This document shows, piece by piece, positions 45,587-57,528 of a stretch of 64,000 nucleotides of DNA. Position 1 is the stretch's first letter. Each line of letters opens with the position of its first letter. The DNA is taken from positions 310,001-374,000 of the forward strand of contig JAFEDH010000004.1 in NCBI GenBank assembly GCA_018241695.1. Reading direction: 5' to 3'. The notes under the pieces are model-generated. The model was not told the origin of the DNA, made no database searches, and saw nothing but the letters and a program-made list of their open reading frames with translations. Origin of the DNA: Pseudomonadota bacterium (GTDB lineage Bacteria; Pseudomonadota; Gammaproteobacteria; Burkholderiales; Rhodocyclaceae). The position numbers and the translations under genes are program-made.

Positions 45587-46456
45587 GTGAGTGACCCCAA
45601 AAAACATCACTACCTCCCGGTCTTCTACCTTGCCAAGTGGGCGAGTGCCAGTGGCAAGGTTGTTCGATATTACCGCCCTCATCTGAAAGTTGTCGCGTCT
45701 CCGATCACGCCCCAGCACACCGGTTATGAGCTAGGTTTATATGGACTTGACGGCTACGTGCCAGATGTTTGCAATAGCATCGAGAAGAATTTCATGGCGC
45801 CCATTGTTGACGACCCGGCAGCAAGGGCGCTCGCCGTACTGATTGAACGGAATAATGCCAAGCTTACGACGGAATTACGTCAGGCCTGGACCCACTTCGT
45901 AATGTCGCTGCATGTCCGTAGTCCAGCCAAGGTTAAGCAGATTACTCGCCAGGCTCAGAATGAACTGCGGCAGTCGCTTTCCGTGAATCCAGAAGAATAT
46001 GAAGCTGTACGCGGCGCGCTCGATCCACCGACGTTGGTCGAATGGGTAGAACAAAATGCGCTTCCACTATTGGACAACTACGGGAAGCAACTTCTGCCGA
46101 GCATCATCACGCATACGGAAACTCGCGATGCGGTCATTCGTATGCGCTGGTGGACCATTGGCATCACTGAAGATTTCCCAGATTTTCTACTGGGAGATCG
46201 TCCTGTGTATATGTCGCACGGAGTCATGGACGAGAGATGCTTTATAGCTGTTCCACTTTCTCCGAAGTACGTCTTTTTTGCGACCCGGAAGCAGGAAATA
46301 TTCAACAGGGTAATGTCGTATGGCATCAAGTCTGTTACAAAATCACTGAACAATCTTTACGTGATGCAGGCTGACCAACAGGTTTACGCTGCAAGCGATC
46401 GACACCTTCGATTTGTCGAAAATCGGCTTGAGCGCTGTCGTGGAGAAACGAAGTAG
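45587..46456 (+). CDS. DUF4238 domain-containing protein
   Basis: The 289-residue product begins with the DUF4238 hallmark KKHHYLPVFYLAKWAS, followed by RYYRPHLKVVASP and a helical middle. The C-terminal half has GDRPVYMSHG and a FIAVPLSPKYVFF segment typical of the family. The GTG start has AGGAACAG upstream. The family has no established biochemical function and is found scattered in accessory DNA. Base composition and codon use differ from all neighbours, so recent acquisition is likely. No partner genes are evident beside it. Confidence 0.85.
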   Translation: MSDPKKHHYLPVFYLAKWASASGKVVRYYRPHLKVVASPITPQHTGYELGLYGLDGYVPDVCNSIEKNFMAPIVDDPAARALAVLIERNNAKLTTELRQAWTHFVMSLHVRSPAKVKQITRQAQNELRQSLSVNPEEYEAVRGALDPPTLVEWVEQNALPLLDNYGKQLLPSIITHTETRDAVIRMRWWTIGITEDFPDFLLGDRPVYMSHGVMDERCFIAVPLSPKYVFFATRKQEIFNRVMSYGIKSVTKSLNNLYVMQADQQVYAASDRHLRFVENRLERCRGETK

Positions 46457-46607
46457 CACAGTTCGTGCTGCCGAATATCGGCCTGGTGACGTGAGGGCGG
46501 GGGCCGCAGGATGGACGCTCCACGGGTTTCTACGCCCGATGCGCATCCAATGCGTGGCCGGGTGACTACCCCCGGCTACCAAGCGACAACTAAGTGGCCA
46601 TCAAGCG

Positions 46608-47861
46608 TCAGCGCAGCGTGTAGCGGATCGGCAGCTTGCGGTAGCCGCCGACGAAGTTGGAGGCGATCGGCACCGGGGGGCCGTCCAGTTCGAGGGATTG
46701 CAGACGTGGCGCCAGCCGGCTGAATAGCGCATCCATTTCGAGCAGCGCCAGTTGCCGGCCGATACAGGCATGGGCGCCATAGCCGAAGGCGACATGCCCC
46801 GAGGTGTTGCGGTCCACCCGGAAGACATCGGGATCATCGAAGACGGCTTCGTCGCGGTTGGCGGAAGGGTAGATCATCAGCGCAGATTCCCCGGCGCGGA
46901 TCGTGATGTCACGCAAGGTGAAATCCTCGGTGGCGGTTCGCAGGAAGTGGCGCACGGGGGAAACCCAGCGGCAGATCTCATTGCTGGCATTGCGCATCAG
47001 CCCCGGATCGGCCTGCAGCTTCGCCAGCTCGCCGGGATGGGTGGCGAACCCCAGCATGCCCCCGGCCAGGGCGCCCGATGTGGTGTCGTGGCCGGCGGTG
47101 ATGACCAGCAGCACATAGGACAGCGCCTCGACCATGCCGATGGGCTGGCCGCCGATGGTGGCGTTGGCGATGGCGCTGGTCAGATCGTCGGTCGGCCGGG
47201 CCTGGCGTTCCGCCAGCATCTTGCCCAGATAGCCGGAAAATTCCATGAACGCGGAGGCGCCGTAATCCCCCGCCTGCTGCAGTTCCGGATCGCCGGAGGC
47301 CAGCAGGGCCTGGGTCATGCGCAGGATGAAGGGCGCATCTTCGAGGGGCGCACCGAGCAGCGAGGCAATGATTTCGAGCGGATACCAGACCGCGATATCG
47401 CTGGCGAAATCACATTTGCCGTCCGCCGTGACCATGCGCTGCACGAAGTTTTCGGCAATGGTCTCGATGTGGGCGGTGAGCTTGCGCAATCCGCTGCCGA
47501 TGAACCAGCGGGCGGCGATTTCGCGGTACTGGGCGTGTTCCGGCGCGTCCATGTCGAGCAGGGTGCGGGAAGCGCCGGTGCGGCTGCCGTTGCGGGCCAG
47601 GGTGGCTTCCTCGATCGCACTCGGGATCAGGGTCAGGCGGGGGGCGTTGATGAAAATGTCGGCATTCTTGCCGATCAGCTTGACATCCTCGTTGCGGGTG
47701 ATGAGCCAGAAGGGACGATACGGCTCACGGTCCACCCAGGAGATCGGCTGATGGCGGCGCAGGTGGGCCAGATCGGCGTGGAGACGGGTTTCGTCGGCAT
47801 AGACGGCGGGGCTGAAAACGTCGATGTGAGCAGGCAGACTGGGGCGGGCGGCGGTATTCAT
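46608..47861 (-). CDS. Cytochrome P450
   Basis: The 417-residue product is a soluble bacterial P450. The I-helix oxygen-activation motif is AGHDTT, the K-helix ExxR is EICR, and the haem-binding loop is FGYGAHACIG with the thiolate ligand Cys366. It should hydroxylate or demethylate a hydrophobic substrate using electrons from a ferredoxin partner, which is not adjacent. The start at MNTAARPSLP is the most likely; the frame is open 81 bases further upstream into the promoter. It is divergent from the DUF1254 gene and near a TetR regulator. Confidence 0.94.
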   Translation of the reverse strand: MNTAARPSLPAHIDVFSPAVYADETRLHADLAHLRRHQPISWVDREPYRPFWLITRNEDVKLIGKNADIFINAPRLTLIPSAIEEATLARNGSRTGASRTLLDMDAPEHAQYREIAARWFIGSGLRKLTAHIETIAENFVQRMVTADGKCDFASDIAVWYPLEIIASLLGAPLEDAPFILRMTQALLASGDPELQQAGDYGASAFMEFSGYLGKMLAERQARPTDDLTSAIANATIGGQPIGMVEALSYVLLVITAGHDTTSGALAGGMLGFATHPGELAKLQADPGLMRNASNEICRWVSPVRHFLRTATEDFTLRDITIRAGESALMIYPSANRDEAVFDDPDVFRVDRNTSGHVAFGYGAHACIGRQLALLEMDALFSRLAPRLQSLELDGPPVPIASNFVGGYRKLPIRYTLR

Positions 47862-47930
47862 GGCAGGGTCCGTAAACAGAATGGGAAGCCGGTTCGATTG
47901 CGGGTCGATCGAAGACGGTAAAGTTGCTAG

Positions 47931-47946
47931 ACTAACGACCATTAGT
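47931..47946. promoter_or_regulatory. Palindrome in P450/DUF1254 divergent promoter, TetR operator candidate
   Basis: ACTAACGACCATTAGT is an inverted repeat (ACTAA-N6-TTAGT with matching inner G/C). On the leftward strand it overlaps the spacer and -10 of a plausible P450 promoter: TTGACG at 47958-47953, 17 bases, TTAGTC at 47935-47930. The TetR gene at 49465 is the nearest regulator. Confidence 0.5.
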
Positions 47947-48028
47947 TTTTGTCGTCAAGTAGTTTTCGAGAGGATCAAAGCGCCACCCCGGCGCAGTCTC
48001 CCGGGGAGGGCAAGCACAAGGAGGAAGG

Positions 48029-49447
48029 ATGAACGCGAACACGTTGCGCCGGCTGGTCGCCATTTTTGTGGCTGCTGCGGCCATGGGCATGGGTGGTATG
48101 AGTGGCATGGGCGGCATCGGCAGCGCGCATGCGCAGATGCCCGATGTGCAGAAGGATATCGAAGCGCGGGAAGAAGGGATGGCCTATCACATCGGCGTCC
48201 TCGCCTACATTTACGCTTACCCGGCGGTGGACCTGATGCACGTGATGGGCAAGGAGACGCGCCATGTCGCGGACCGGCAGCAGGTCTATGCGCCGGTCAA
48301 CCAGTTCTTCAACTATCGCTTCCTGGCCGCTCCGGGCGCCTCCGGCGATCTGCGCGGCGCGAACAACGACACCGTGTACTTCACCGCCTGGGTCGATCTG
48401 GCCGCCGGACCGGTGGTGCTGGAAACGCCCGATACCGCGGGGCGCTACTACACCATCGGGGTTACCGACCTCTATGCCGAAACCGAGCACATCGGGCGCC
48501 GCACCACCGGCACCCATGCCGGCCGCTTTCTGCTCGCCCCTCCGGGCTGGCAGGGCACCGTGCCCAAAGGCATGCGCCTGATCCGCAACACCACCCCGGT
48601 GGTATACCTGATCGGACGCATGTACAGCGCCGGTGATGCCGATCTGGCCGAGGCCAACCGCCTGATCGACGCCTTTCACCTCAGCCCGCTGGATCCCTCG
48701 AAATCCCTCACTCCGCGCAGCTTTCCCGTGCGCGAGGATCTGAACCGTGTGGAATTCTTCACCTGGATGAACCGTATCCTGCGCGAAGGTCCGCGTCATC
48801 CCGGCGAGGCGGCGCTGATGGCCCAGTTCGACCGTATCGGTGTGGGACCGGACAAGGTGTTCGATCTGGACAAGGCGAGCCCCGCGGTGCGTCGCGGCCT
48901 GGAACAGGCAGTCACCGAAGGTGCGCGCCTGGTGGCGCTCGCCGCGCGGGAGGAACTGACCCCGGGCTGGATCGTGCGCCGCGATCTGGGCACCTACGGC
49001 TACAACTATCTGGGCCGCGCGAGTGTGGTGCGGACCGGCACCAGCGCCAACCGTGCGGAAGAAAATCTCTATCCGGCGGCGCTTTTTTCCTCCGATGGCA
49101 AACTGCTCAACGGTGGTCGCCGCTACACCATCCGCTTCGAGAAAGGGCAGTTGCCACCGGTGGATGCCTTCTGGTCCATCGCGGTCTATGATGCGCGCGA
49201 CCATCAGCTGATCAGCAATCCGATCCGGCGCTACAGCATCGGCGATCGTACCCCGGGGCTCGAATTTGCCGCCGATGGATCCCTCACCCTGTATCTCCAG
49301 GCCGACGAACCGGCCCAGGGGAAACACAACTGGCTGCCGACGCCCAGGGGCGTGTTCTACCTGGTTGCCCGTCTGTACCAGCCGCGCAAGGCGGCTTTGG
49401 ACGGCACCTACCAGATGCCGCCGCTACAGGTGGTGGAAGGCAACTGA
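48029..49447 (+). CDS. Secreted DUF1254/DUF1214 domain protein
   Basis: The 472-residue product has a signal peptide rich in Met and Gly (residues about 8-36, ending AHAQ). A DUF1254 domain follows (YIYAYPAVDLMHVM, GANNDTVYFTAWVDL, YTIGVTDLYAE), then a DUF1214 domain (ALFSSDGKLLNGGRRYTI to GKHNWLPTPRGVFYLVARLY). These periplasmic proteins are widespread but of unknown function. Their fold is beta-rich. The ATG has AAGGAGGAAGG upstream. It is divergent from the P450 gene, and the TetR gene is convergent with it 17 bases later. Confidence 0.92.
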   Translation: MNANTLRRLVAIFVAAAAMGMGGMSGMGGIGSAHAQMPDVQKDIEAREEGMAYHIGVLAYIYAYPAVDLMHVMGKETRHVADRQQVYAPVNQFFNYRFLAAPGASGDLRGANNDTVYFTAWVDLAAGPVVLETPDTAGRYYTIGVTDLYAETEHIGRRTTGTHAGRFLLAPPGWQGTVPKGMRLIRNTTPVVYLIGRMYSAGDADLAEANRLIDAFHLSPLDPSKSLTPRSFPVREDLNRVEFFTWMNRILREGPRHPGEAALMAQFDRIGVGPDKVFDLDKASPAVRRGLEQAVTEGARLVALAAREELTPGWIVRRDLGTYGYNYLGRASVVRTGTSANRAEENLYPAALFSSDGKLLNGGRRYTIRFEKGQLPPVDAFWSIAVYDARDHQLISNPIRRYSIGDRTPGLEFAADGSLTLYLQADEPAQGKHNWLPTPRGVFYLVARLYQPRKAALDGTYQMPPLQVVEGN

Positions 49448-49464
49448 TCCCAACCGATCCATCC

Positions 49465-50139
49465 TCATGCACGCCGCCGGGAGGGCCGGGGGGCGTGTGA
49501 GGACGGAGTGGACGGGATGCCGGCGGCGTTCGTGGTGTTTGCGACGTTCCCGGCAGGGCGCCGGGTCAGGGCCGAGTCCACCAGTTCCAGCACCATCTCC
49601 ACCTGTCGCTCCCGTGCCTCGGGTGAGAGCGGATCGATATCGAGCAGCGGACGATACAGCGGCGCCAGGGTGATGTAGGAAATCAGCAGGTTGTTGAAGT
49701 CCATCGCGCCCCAGGGTTGCAGCGGGGGCGGCAGGTGCATGCCGCTGGCCGCCGGCTCGAACAGGGGGCGGAGAAACTCGGTCAGCAGTGCCCGGGCATG
49801 AGGGGTCGGCGCCAGTGCCGCGTGCTGCAGCAGCCGTGCGAAATTGGGATGATCAAAATAGGTTTCGGCCATGGACCGGGCCCAGCGCAGCGCACTCTCC
49901 CGGTCTGTCGCGCTCCCTTGCACCGCCTGCCCGATCAGCGGCTGGAAATGGGCCATGAGCCGCTCCAGCACGGCGCCATAGAGCGCCTCCTTGCCACGGA
50001 AATGGTTGTACAGGCTGGGGGGGCGCACGCCCACCCGGGCGGCGATGTCACCCATGGACGTGCCCTGATAGCCGTGGCGGGCGAAAAGTGCTTCGGCGGC
50101 ATCGAGGATGCGTTCCGCGGTCGGGCGGCTGTCCGTCAT
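49465..50139 (-). CDS. TetR/AcrR family transcriptional regulator
   Basis: The 224-residue product has an N-terminal helix-turn-helix (AERILDAAEALFARHGYQGT, then IAARVGVRPPSLYNHFRGKE) and a helical ligand-binding C-terminal domain with a low-complexity tail rich in Pro, Arg and Ser. It is a likely repressor of the neighbouring P450 and/or DUF1254 genes through the palindrome at 47931. It is read leftward, away from metH. The inducer is unknown. Confidence 0.88.
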   Translation of the reverse strand: MTDSRPTAERILDAAEALFARHGYQGTSMGDIAARVGVRPPSLYNHFRGKEALYGAVLERLMAHFQPLIGQAVQGSATDRESALRWARSMAETYFDHPNFARLLQHAALAPTPHARALLTEFLRPLFEPAASGMHLPPPLQPWGAMDFNNLLISYITLAPLYRPLLDIDPLSPEARERQVEMVLELVDSALTRRPAGNVANTTNAAGIPSTPSSHAPRPSRRRA

Positions 50140-50213
50140 GGGATGAGTCTTCGTTCTTGCAGTATCCGGGCCGTCATTCTATCGGTCGCGGCAGGCGGGC
50201 CGGGCCGGCGCGT

Positions 50214-50219
50214 TATAAT
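50214..50219 (+). promoter_or_regulatory. Probable -10 box of the metH transcript
   Basis: A perfect TATAAT lies 7 bases before the start of the predicted SAH riboswitch, which places transcription start almost exactly at the riboswitch P1 stem. No good -35 is visible 16-18 bases upstream. Confidence 0.65.
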
Positions 50220-50225
50220 CCCCGG

Positions 50226-50329
50226 CCTTCGAGGAGCGCTGCGAGGCGGCCGGCGACAGAACACTGTCCGCTTCCGCCCCAGGCTCGGGGACCGCGCCGG
50301 GGGCGCGGATGTGTCAACGGCGCTCGCCC
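50226..50329 (+). promoter_or_regulatory. S-adenosylhomocysteine (SAH) riboswitch
   Basis: The leader matches the SAH riboswitch layout in order: the conserved GAGGAGCGCTGC (50231-50242), a variable hairpin closed by GGCGG/CCGCC, the conserved CCAGGCTCGG region (50279-50288), a GC hairpin (CCGCGCC, GGG, GGCGCGG), and the conserved CAACGGCGCTCGCC near 50315-50328. P1 pairs CTTCGAG with CTCGGGG. AGCGC can pair with GCGCT as the long-range helix. Known members sit before ahcY and metH in proteobacteria and raise expression when SAH builds up. The metH start is 88 bases downstream. I read the pairing by eye. Confidence 0.88.
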
Positions 50330-50416
50330 ATCCCGGAGCCTTGCTCCGCCGGCACGGGGGAGCGCACAGATCACCGGGTCCGCCTTCCACCGTTCCGGTC
50401 ATGCATGGAGAACGCC

Positions 50417-54160
<3,744 letters not shown>

Positions 54161-54177
54161 TCCGGGCTCCTGGCGAC

Positions 54178-54639
54178 ATGCCGCACCCCGCTGTTCCGCT
54201 GCGTTCCTTCGCCGACCGGGCGCGTCAGGTCGTCCTGTTCGAGATCCTCGGCCTGATCCTGATCACGCCGCTGTTTTCCTGGGCCAGCGGCCATCCGCTC
54301 GATAGTGCCGCAGGGTTGCTGGCGGTGCTCTCCCTCGTCGCCGCGATCTGGAACGGGGCCTATTCGACCAGCGTCGATTGGCTGCAGGCGCGCCTTTTCG
54401 GCCAGCGCGCCGATCAGCGCGGCTTTCTGGCGCGCGGCCTGCACGCCCTGATGTTCGAGACCGGCCTGCTGGTACTGACCCTGCCCATCATCGTGGCATG
54501 GACAAAAATGAGCTGGTGGCCGGCCCTGATGGCTGATCTGGGGCTGGCCTGTGCCTATACCATCTATGCCTTCGTCTTCAATCTGGCCTATGACCGGCGC
54601 TTCCCCATTGCCCCTCATGGCCGGCACGAGACACCATGA
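54178..54639 (+). CDS. PACE family efflux transporter
   Basis: The 153-residue membrane protein has the tandem two-helix pattern of the proteobacterial antimicrobial compound efflux (AceI) family. It has RSFADRARQVVLFEILGLI, then WNGAYSTSVDWLQAR, and in the second unit RGLHALMFETGLLVLTLPI and AYTIYAFVFNLAYDRRF. Family members pump biocides such as chlorhexidine or short diamines. It lies 17 bases after metH and overlaps the LysE gene by 4 bases, so it may be part of the riboswitch-controlled transcript. Confidence 0.88.
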   Translation: MPHPAVPLRSFADRARQVVLFEILGLILITPLFSWASGHPLDSAAGLLAVLSLVAAIWNGAYSTSVDWLQARLFGQRADQRGFLARGLHALMFETGLLVLTLPIIVAWTKMSWWPALMADLGLACAYTIYAFVFNLAYDRRFPIAPHGRHETP

Positions 54640-55265
54640 GCGTGCAGATCTGGCTCGCCTATTGCAGCGCCGCCATCGCCATTTCGCTGTCCCCCGGGCC
54701 GGGCGCTGTGGCCTCCATGACGGCAGGATTGCGCAACGGCTTCATGCGAGGGTACGGCGTCGTGCTGGGTTTACAACTCGGCATCATTGCCCTGTTTCTG
54801 GTCGCCGCCAGTGGCATTGGCGCCTTGCTGGCGTCTTCCCCGCGCGCCTTCGCCCTGCTGCGCTGGAGCGGAGTTGCCTATCTGGTATGGCTGGGCCTGG
54901 CGCAATGGCGGGCAAAGCGCGCCGTGTTTCCGACCGGATCGATGCAGCCTGCTTTTCCCGAGCCGCTGCGCACCCTGCTGCTGCGCGGCTTTCTGGTGAA
55001 TATCAGCAATCCCAAGGGCTTGCTGTTCCTGCTCGCGGTGACGCCGCAGTTCATCGATGCCACGCAGCCTCTGGCCCTGCAGTATTTCACCCTGGCCGCC
55101 ACCACGCTCAGTGTGGACATGACGATCATGGCGGGCTATACCCTGCTGCCCCTGCGGATTGCCACGCTGTTTGCTTCGCCGGATCGTGTGCGCTGGCTCA
55201 ACCGGGCGCTGGGGCTGCTTTTCCTGCTGATGGCCGCATCCCTGGCCACTTTCCACCGTCAATGA
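54636..55265 (+). CDS. LysE/RhtB family amino-acid exporter
   Basis: The 209-residue protein has about six membrane segments with the family N-terminus SLSPGPGAVASMTAGLRNG and the mid-protein LLRGFLVNISNPKGLLFLLA. LysE/RhtB proteins export amino acids or their derivatives such as homoserine lactone, threonine or lysine. The ATG overlaps the PACE stop. Position after metH under an SAH riboswitch suggests, but does not show, a link to sulfur amino-acid overflow. Confidence 0.9.
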   Translation: MSVQIWLAYCSAAIAISLSPGPGAVASMTAGLRNGFMRGYGVVLGLQLGIIALFLVAASGIGALLASSPRAFALLRWSGVAYLVWLGLAQWRAKRAVFPTGSMQPAFPEPLRTLLLRGFLVNISNPKGLLFLLAVTPQFIDATQPLALQYFTLAATTLSVDMTIMAGYTLLPLRIATLFASPDRVRWLNRALGLLFLLMAASLATFHRQ

Positions 55266-55284
55266 CATTCATCGTGAAGTCCCG

Positions 55285-55641
55285 ATGCCAGAACTGATCC
55301 ATTTCTCCGATCCCCTGCCCGTCCCGGTGGAGGACCGTCCTTCCGCCGAACGCTGCATCGGCATCGCGCCTTTACGCACCACCTGGAGCCGCTATGAATC
55401 CGGCGCCATGGATTGTGGTGAATGGGCCTGCGAGCCCGGTGCATGGAAGATCGCCTTTCACGAAGAACACCACGAATTCTTCCATGTCCTCGCCGGCCGT
55501 CTGCGCATTCACGACGAGACCGGCGTATTCCGCGAATTCGGCCCCGGTGATGCCGGCGTGATTCCGGCGGGTTTTACCGGGATTTTCGAAGTGATCGAAC
55601 CGGTACGCAAACGTTATGTCATGATCGATGGACAGGTTTGA
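55285..55641 (+). CDS. Cupin domain protein
   Basis: The 118-residue product is a single small cupin of the DUF861/EutQ-like group. It has a beta-barrel pattern with the likely metal site in FHEEHHEFFHVLAGRLRI and the second motif in FGPGDAGVIPAGF. The short N-terminal segment holds RTTWSRYESG. It is cytoplasmic and may bind a small ligand or metal; its activity is unknown. It lies 19 bases after the LysE gene and 12 before selO on the same strand. Confidence 0.85.
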   Translation: MPELIHFSDPLPVPVEDRPSAERCIGIAPLRTTWSRYESGAMDCGEWACEPGAWKIAFHEEHHEFFHVLAGRLRIHDETGVFREFGPGDAGVIPAGFTGIFEVIEPVRKRYVMIDGQV

Positions 55642-55653
55642 TCCGGAACTTTC

Positions 55654-57135
55654 ATGACCGCTCCGCGCCCCTTCGCTTTCGATAACAGCTATGCCCGCGA
55701 TCTGGAGGGGCTGTATGTGCGCTGGCAGGCCGCGCATGCGCCCCGCCCCACCCCGATCCGGGTCAATGCCGCTCTGGCCGGGGAACTGGGAGTTTCCCCC
55801 GAGGCCCTGATGGATGAGCAGGGCCTTGCCATGCTCGCCGGCAATGTGGTTCCCGCAGGTGCCGAACCCCTGGCCCAGGCGTATGCGGGCCACCAGTTCG
55901 GCGGCTTTTCGCCCCGGCTCGGCGATGGCCGCGCCCTGCTGCTGGGAGAAGTGATCGATCGCCAGGGCCAGCGGCGTGACATCGCCTTCAAGGGCTCGGG
56001 ACGCACCCCGTTTTCCCGCAATGGCGATGGCAAATGCGCGCTGGGGCCGGCGCTGCGCGAATATCTCATGGGCGAGGCCATGGCCGCTTTCGGCATTCCC
56101 ACCACCCGTGCCCTGGCGGTGGTGGCAACGGGCGACACGGTCCTGCGCGAGCGCCCGCTGCCAGGGGTGGTGCTGACCCGTGTCGCCGCCAGCCACCTGC
56201 GGGTGGGGACCTTCGAATATGCTGCCACCCATCTCGGCGCCGAAGGGGTGAGGCGGCTTGCCGGCTACACGCTGGCCCGTCACTATCCCGAACTGAACGG
56301 GGAGCCGGAGCCTTGTCTGGCACTGCTGAAAGCGCTGATCGACCGTCAGGCAACGCTTGTTGCCCGCTGGATGGGGGTGGGCTTCATCCATGGGGTGATG
56401 AATACCGACAACATGACCCTCTCCGGCGAGACCATCGACTACGGCCCGTGCGCTTTCATGGAAGCCTACGATCCGGCCACCGTCTTCAGTTCCATCGACC
56501 ATCATGGACGCTACGCCTACGGCAACCAGCCGTCCATCGCACAGTGGAATCTGGCGCGGTTTGCCGAAACCCTGCTCGGCCTGATCGATGCCGATGAGAA
56601 CCGTGCGGTGGAACGGGCCAGTGCGGCCATTCACGATTTCGTCGATGTCTTCGAGGCGCGCTGGAGCGAGGTATTCGGCGCCAAGCTGGGGCTGGATGGA
56701 TCAGGCGATGCGGCAGCCGACCGCGCCCTGATCGAGGATTTTCTGGGCCTGCTCAAGGCCCGCAAGCTGGATTTCACCCTGGCTTTCCGCGCCCTGTACG
56801 ATGTCGCCGCGGGCGATGCGAAGGCGCCGCAGCAACTCTTTACGGTAGATGACACCGGATGGATCGAATGGCGCCGGCGCTGGATGGCGCGTCAGCCGCA
56901 ACGTAGTCCCGCGCTGCTTGCCGCCATGTCACACGCCAATCCCTGGCTGATTCCACGCAACTACCGCGTGGAAGAGGCGCTGGAGGCTGCTGTCGACCGT
57001 GGTGACCTGGCTCCCTTCGACCGCCTGCTCGCCGCGCTGCAGGCGCCTTCACAGGTACGGTCCGGGTTCGCCATGTATGCCACGCCCGCGCCGGCCGAGA
57101 TCACCGCCCGTTACCAGACCTTCTGCGGCACCTGA
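55654..57135 (+). CDS. selO: Protein adenylyltransferase SelO (YdiU family)
   Basis: The 493-residue product matches the SelO pseudokinase family. Landmarks are YAGHQFGGFSPRLGDGRAL, IAFKGSGRTPFSRNGDGK, GVGFIHGVMNTDNMTLSG and TIDYGPCAFMEAYD. SelO enzymes transfer AMP to proteins, using ATP bound in a flipped orientation, and respond to oxidative stress. The product ends CGT, so a cysteine is third from the end, the position occupied by selenocysteine in animal SelO. It is the last of a run of closely packed genes after metH. The start is the usual family N-terminus. Confidence 0.93.
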   Translation: MTAPRPFAFDNSYARDLEGLYVRWQAAHAPRPTPIRVNAALAGELGVSPEALMDEQGLAMLAGNVVPAGAEPLAQAYAGHQFGGFSPRLGDGRALLLGEVIDRQGQRRDIAFKGSGRTPFSRNGDGKCALGPALREYLMGEAMAAFGIPTTRALAVVATGDTVLRERPLPGVVLTRVAASHLRVGTFEYAATHLGAEGVRRLAGYTLARHYPELNGEPEPCLALLKALIDRQATLVARWMGVGFIHGVMNTDNMTLSGETIDYGPCAFMEAYDPATVFSSIDHHGRYAYGNQPSIAQWNLARFAETLLGLIDADENRAVERASAAIHDFVDVFEARWSEVFGAKLGLDGSGDAAADRALIEDFLGLLKARKLDFTLAFRALYDVAAGDAKAPQQLFTVDDTGWIEWRRRWMARQPQRSPALLAAMSHANPWLIPRNYRVEEALEAAVDRGDLAPFDRLLAALQAPSQVRSGFAMYATPAPAEITARYQTFCGT

Positions 57136-57195
57136 ACCGTAGCCGGACCACGCCCGGATTACGGCTGAATCAGGTGATGGTGGCCGTTGTGGCGG

Positions 57196-57528
57196 CTACA
57201 CACCCCAGGTGACCGGTTTCTTTTTTTTCTCCGCCCACTCCAGCAGTTCCAGCAGCGGCGCGGCGCGTTGCGTCAGCGAGACGAATGGGCGTGTGCCACC
57301 ACCCGGTACGGATTCGCTGGCCGGGCGGTCATCTTCGGCCATGGCGGACCACCGGCGCCTGTCGTCTTCCACTGCGGTGCGCAGGGTGGCGATGGCGGCG
57401 GGGAGTTGCTCCACGGTGACGATGCCCTGGTCGTCGGGTGATTTGCCCATGAGTTCCATCAGGCGCCGGGCGACATCGCCGAACATGATGACATCGCCGG
57501 CAGCGGCGGAACGGAAGGTGATGATCAC
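57196..57528 (-). CDS. DUF1840 domain-containing protein
   Basis: The 110-residue product starts at a GTG within the stop of the upstream hydrolase (GTGA). It begins VIITFRSAAAGDVIMFGDVA and includes RRLMELMGKSPDDQGIVTVE, the DUF1840 pattern known mainly in betaproteobacteria. The function is unknown. The C-terminal end has a Lys-rich EKKKKPVTWGV segment. Track-style extension to 130 residues upstream is unlikely because it overlaps the hydrolase. Confidence 0.85.
   Translation of the reverse strand: MIITFRSAAAGDVIMFGDVARRLMELMGKSPDDQGIVTVEQLPAAIATLRTAVEDDRRRWSAMAEDDRPASESVPGGGTRPFVSLTQRAAPLLELLEWAEKKKKPVTWGV

Noticed and set aside
44952..46600. Insertion sequence or prophage remnant at the low-GC island
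   Set aside because: No transposase, integrase, terminal inverted repeats or target duplication could be found; kept only as a possible insertion.
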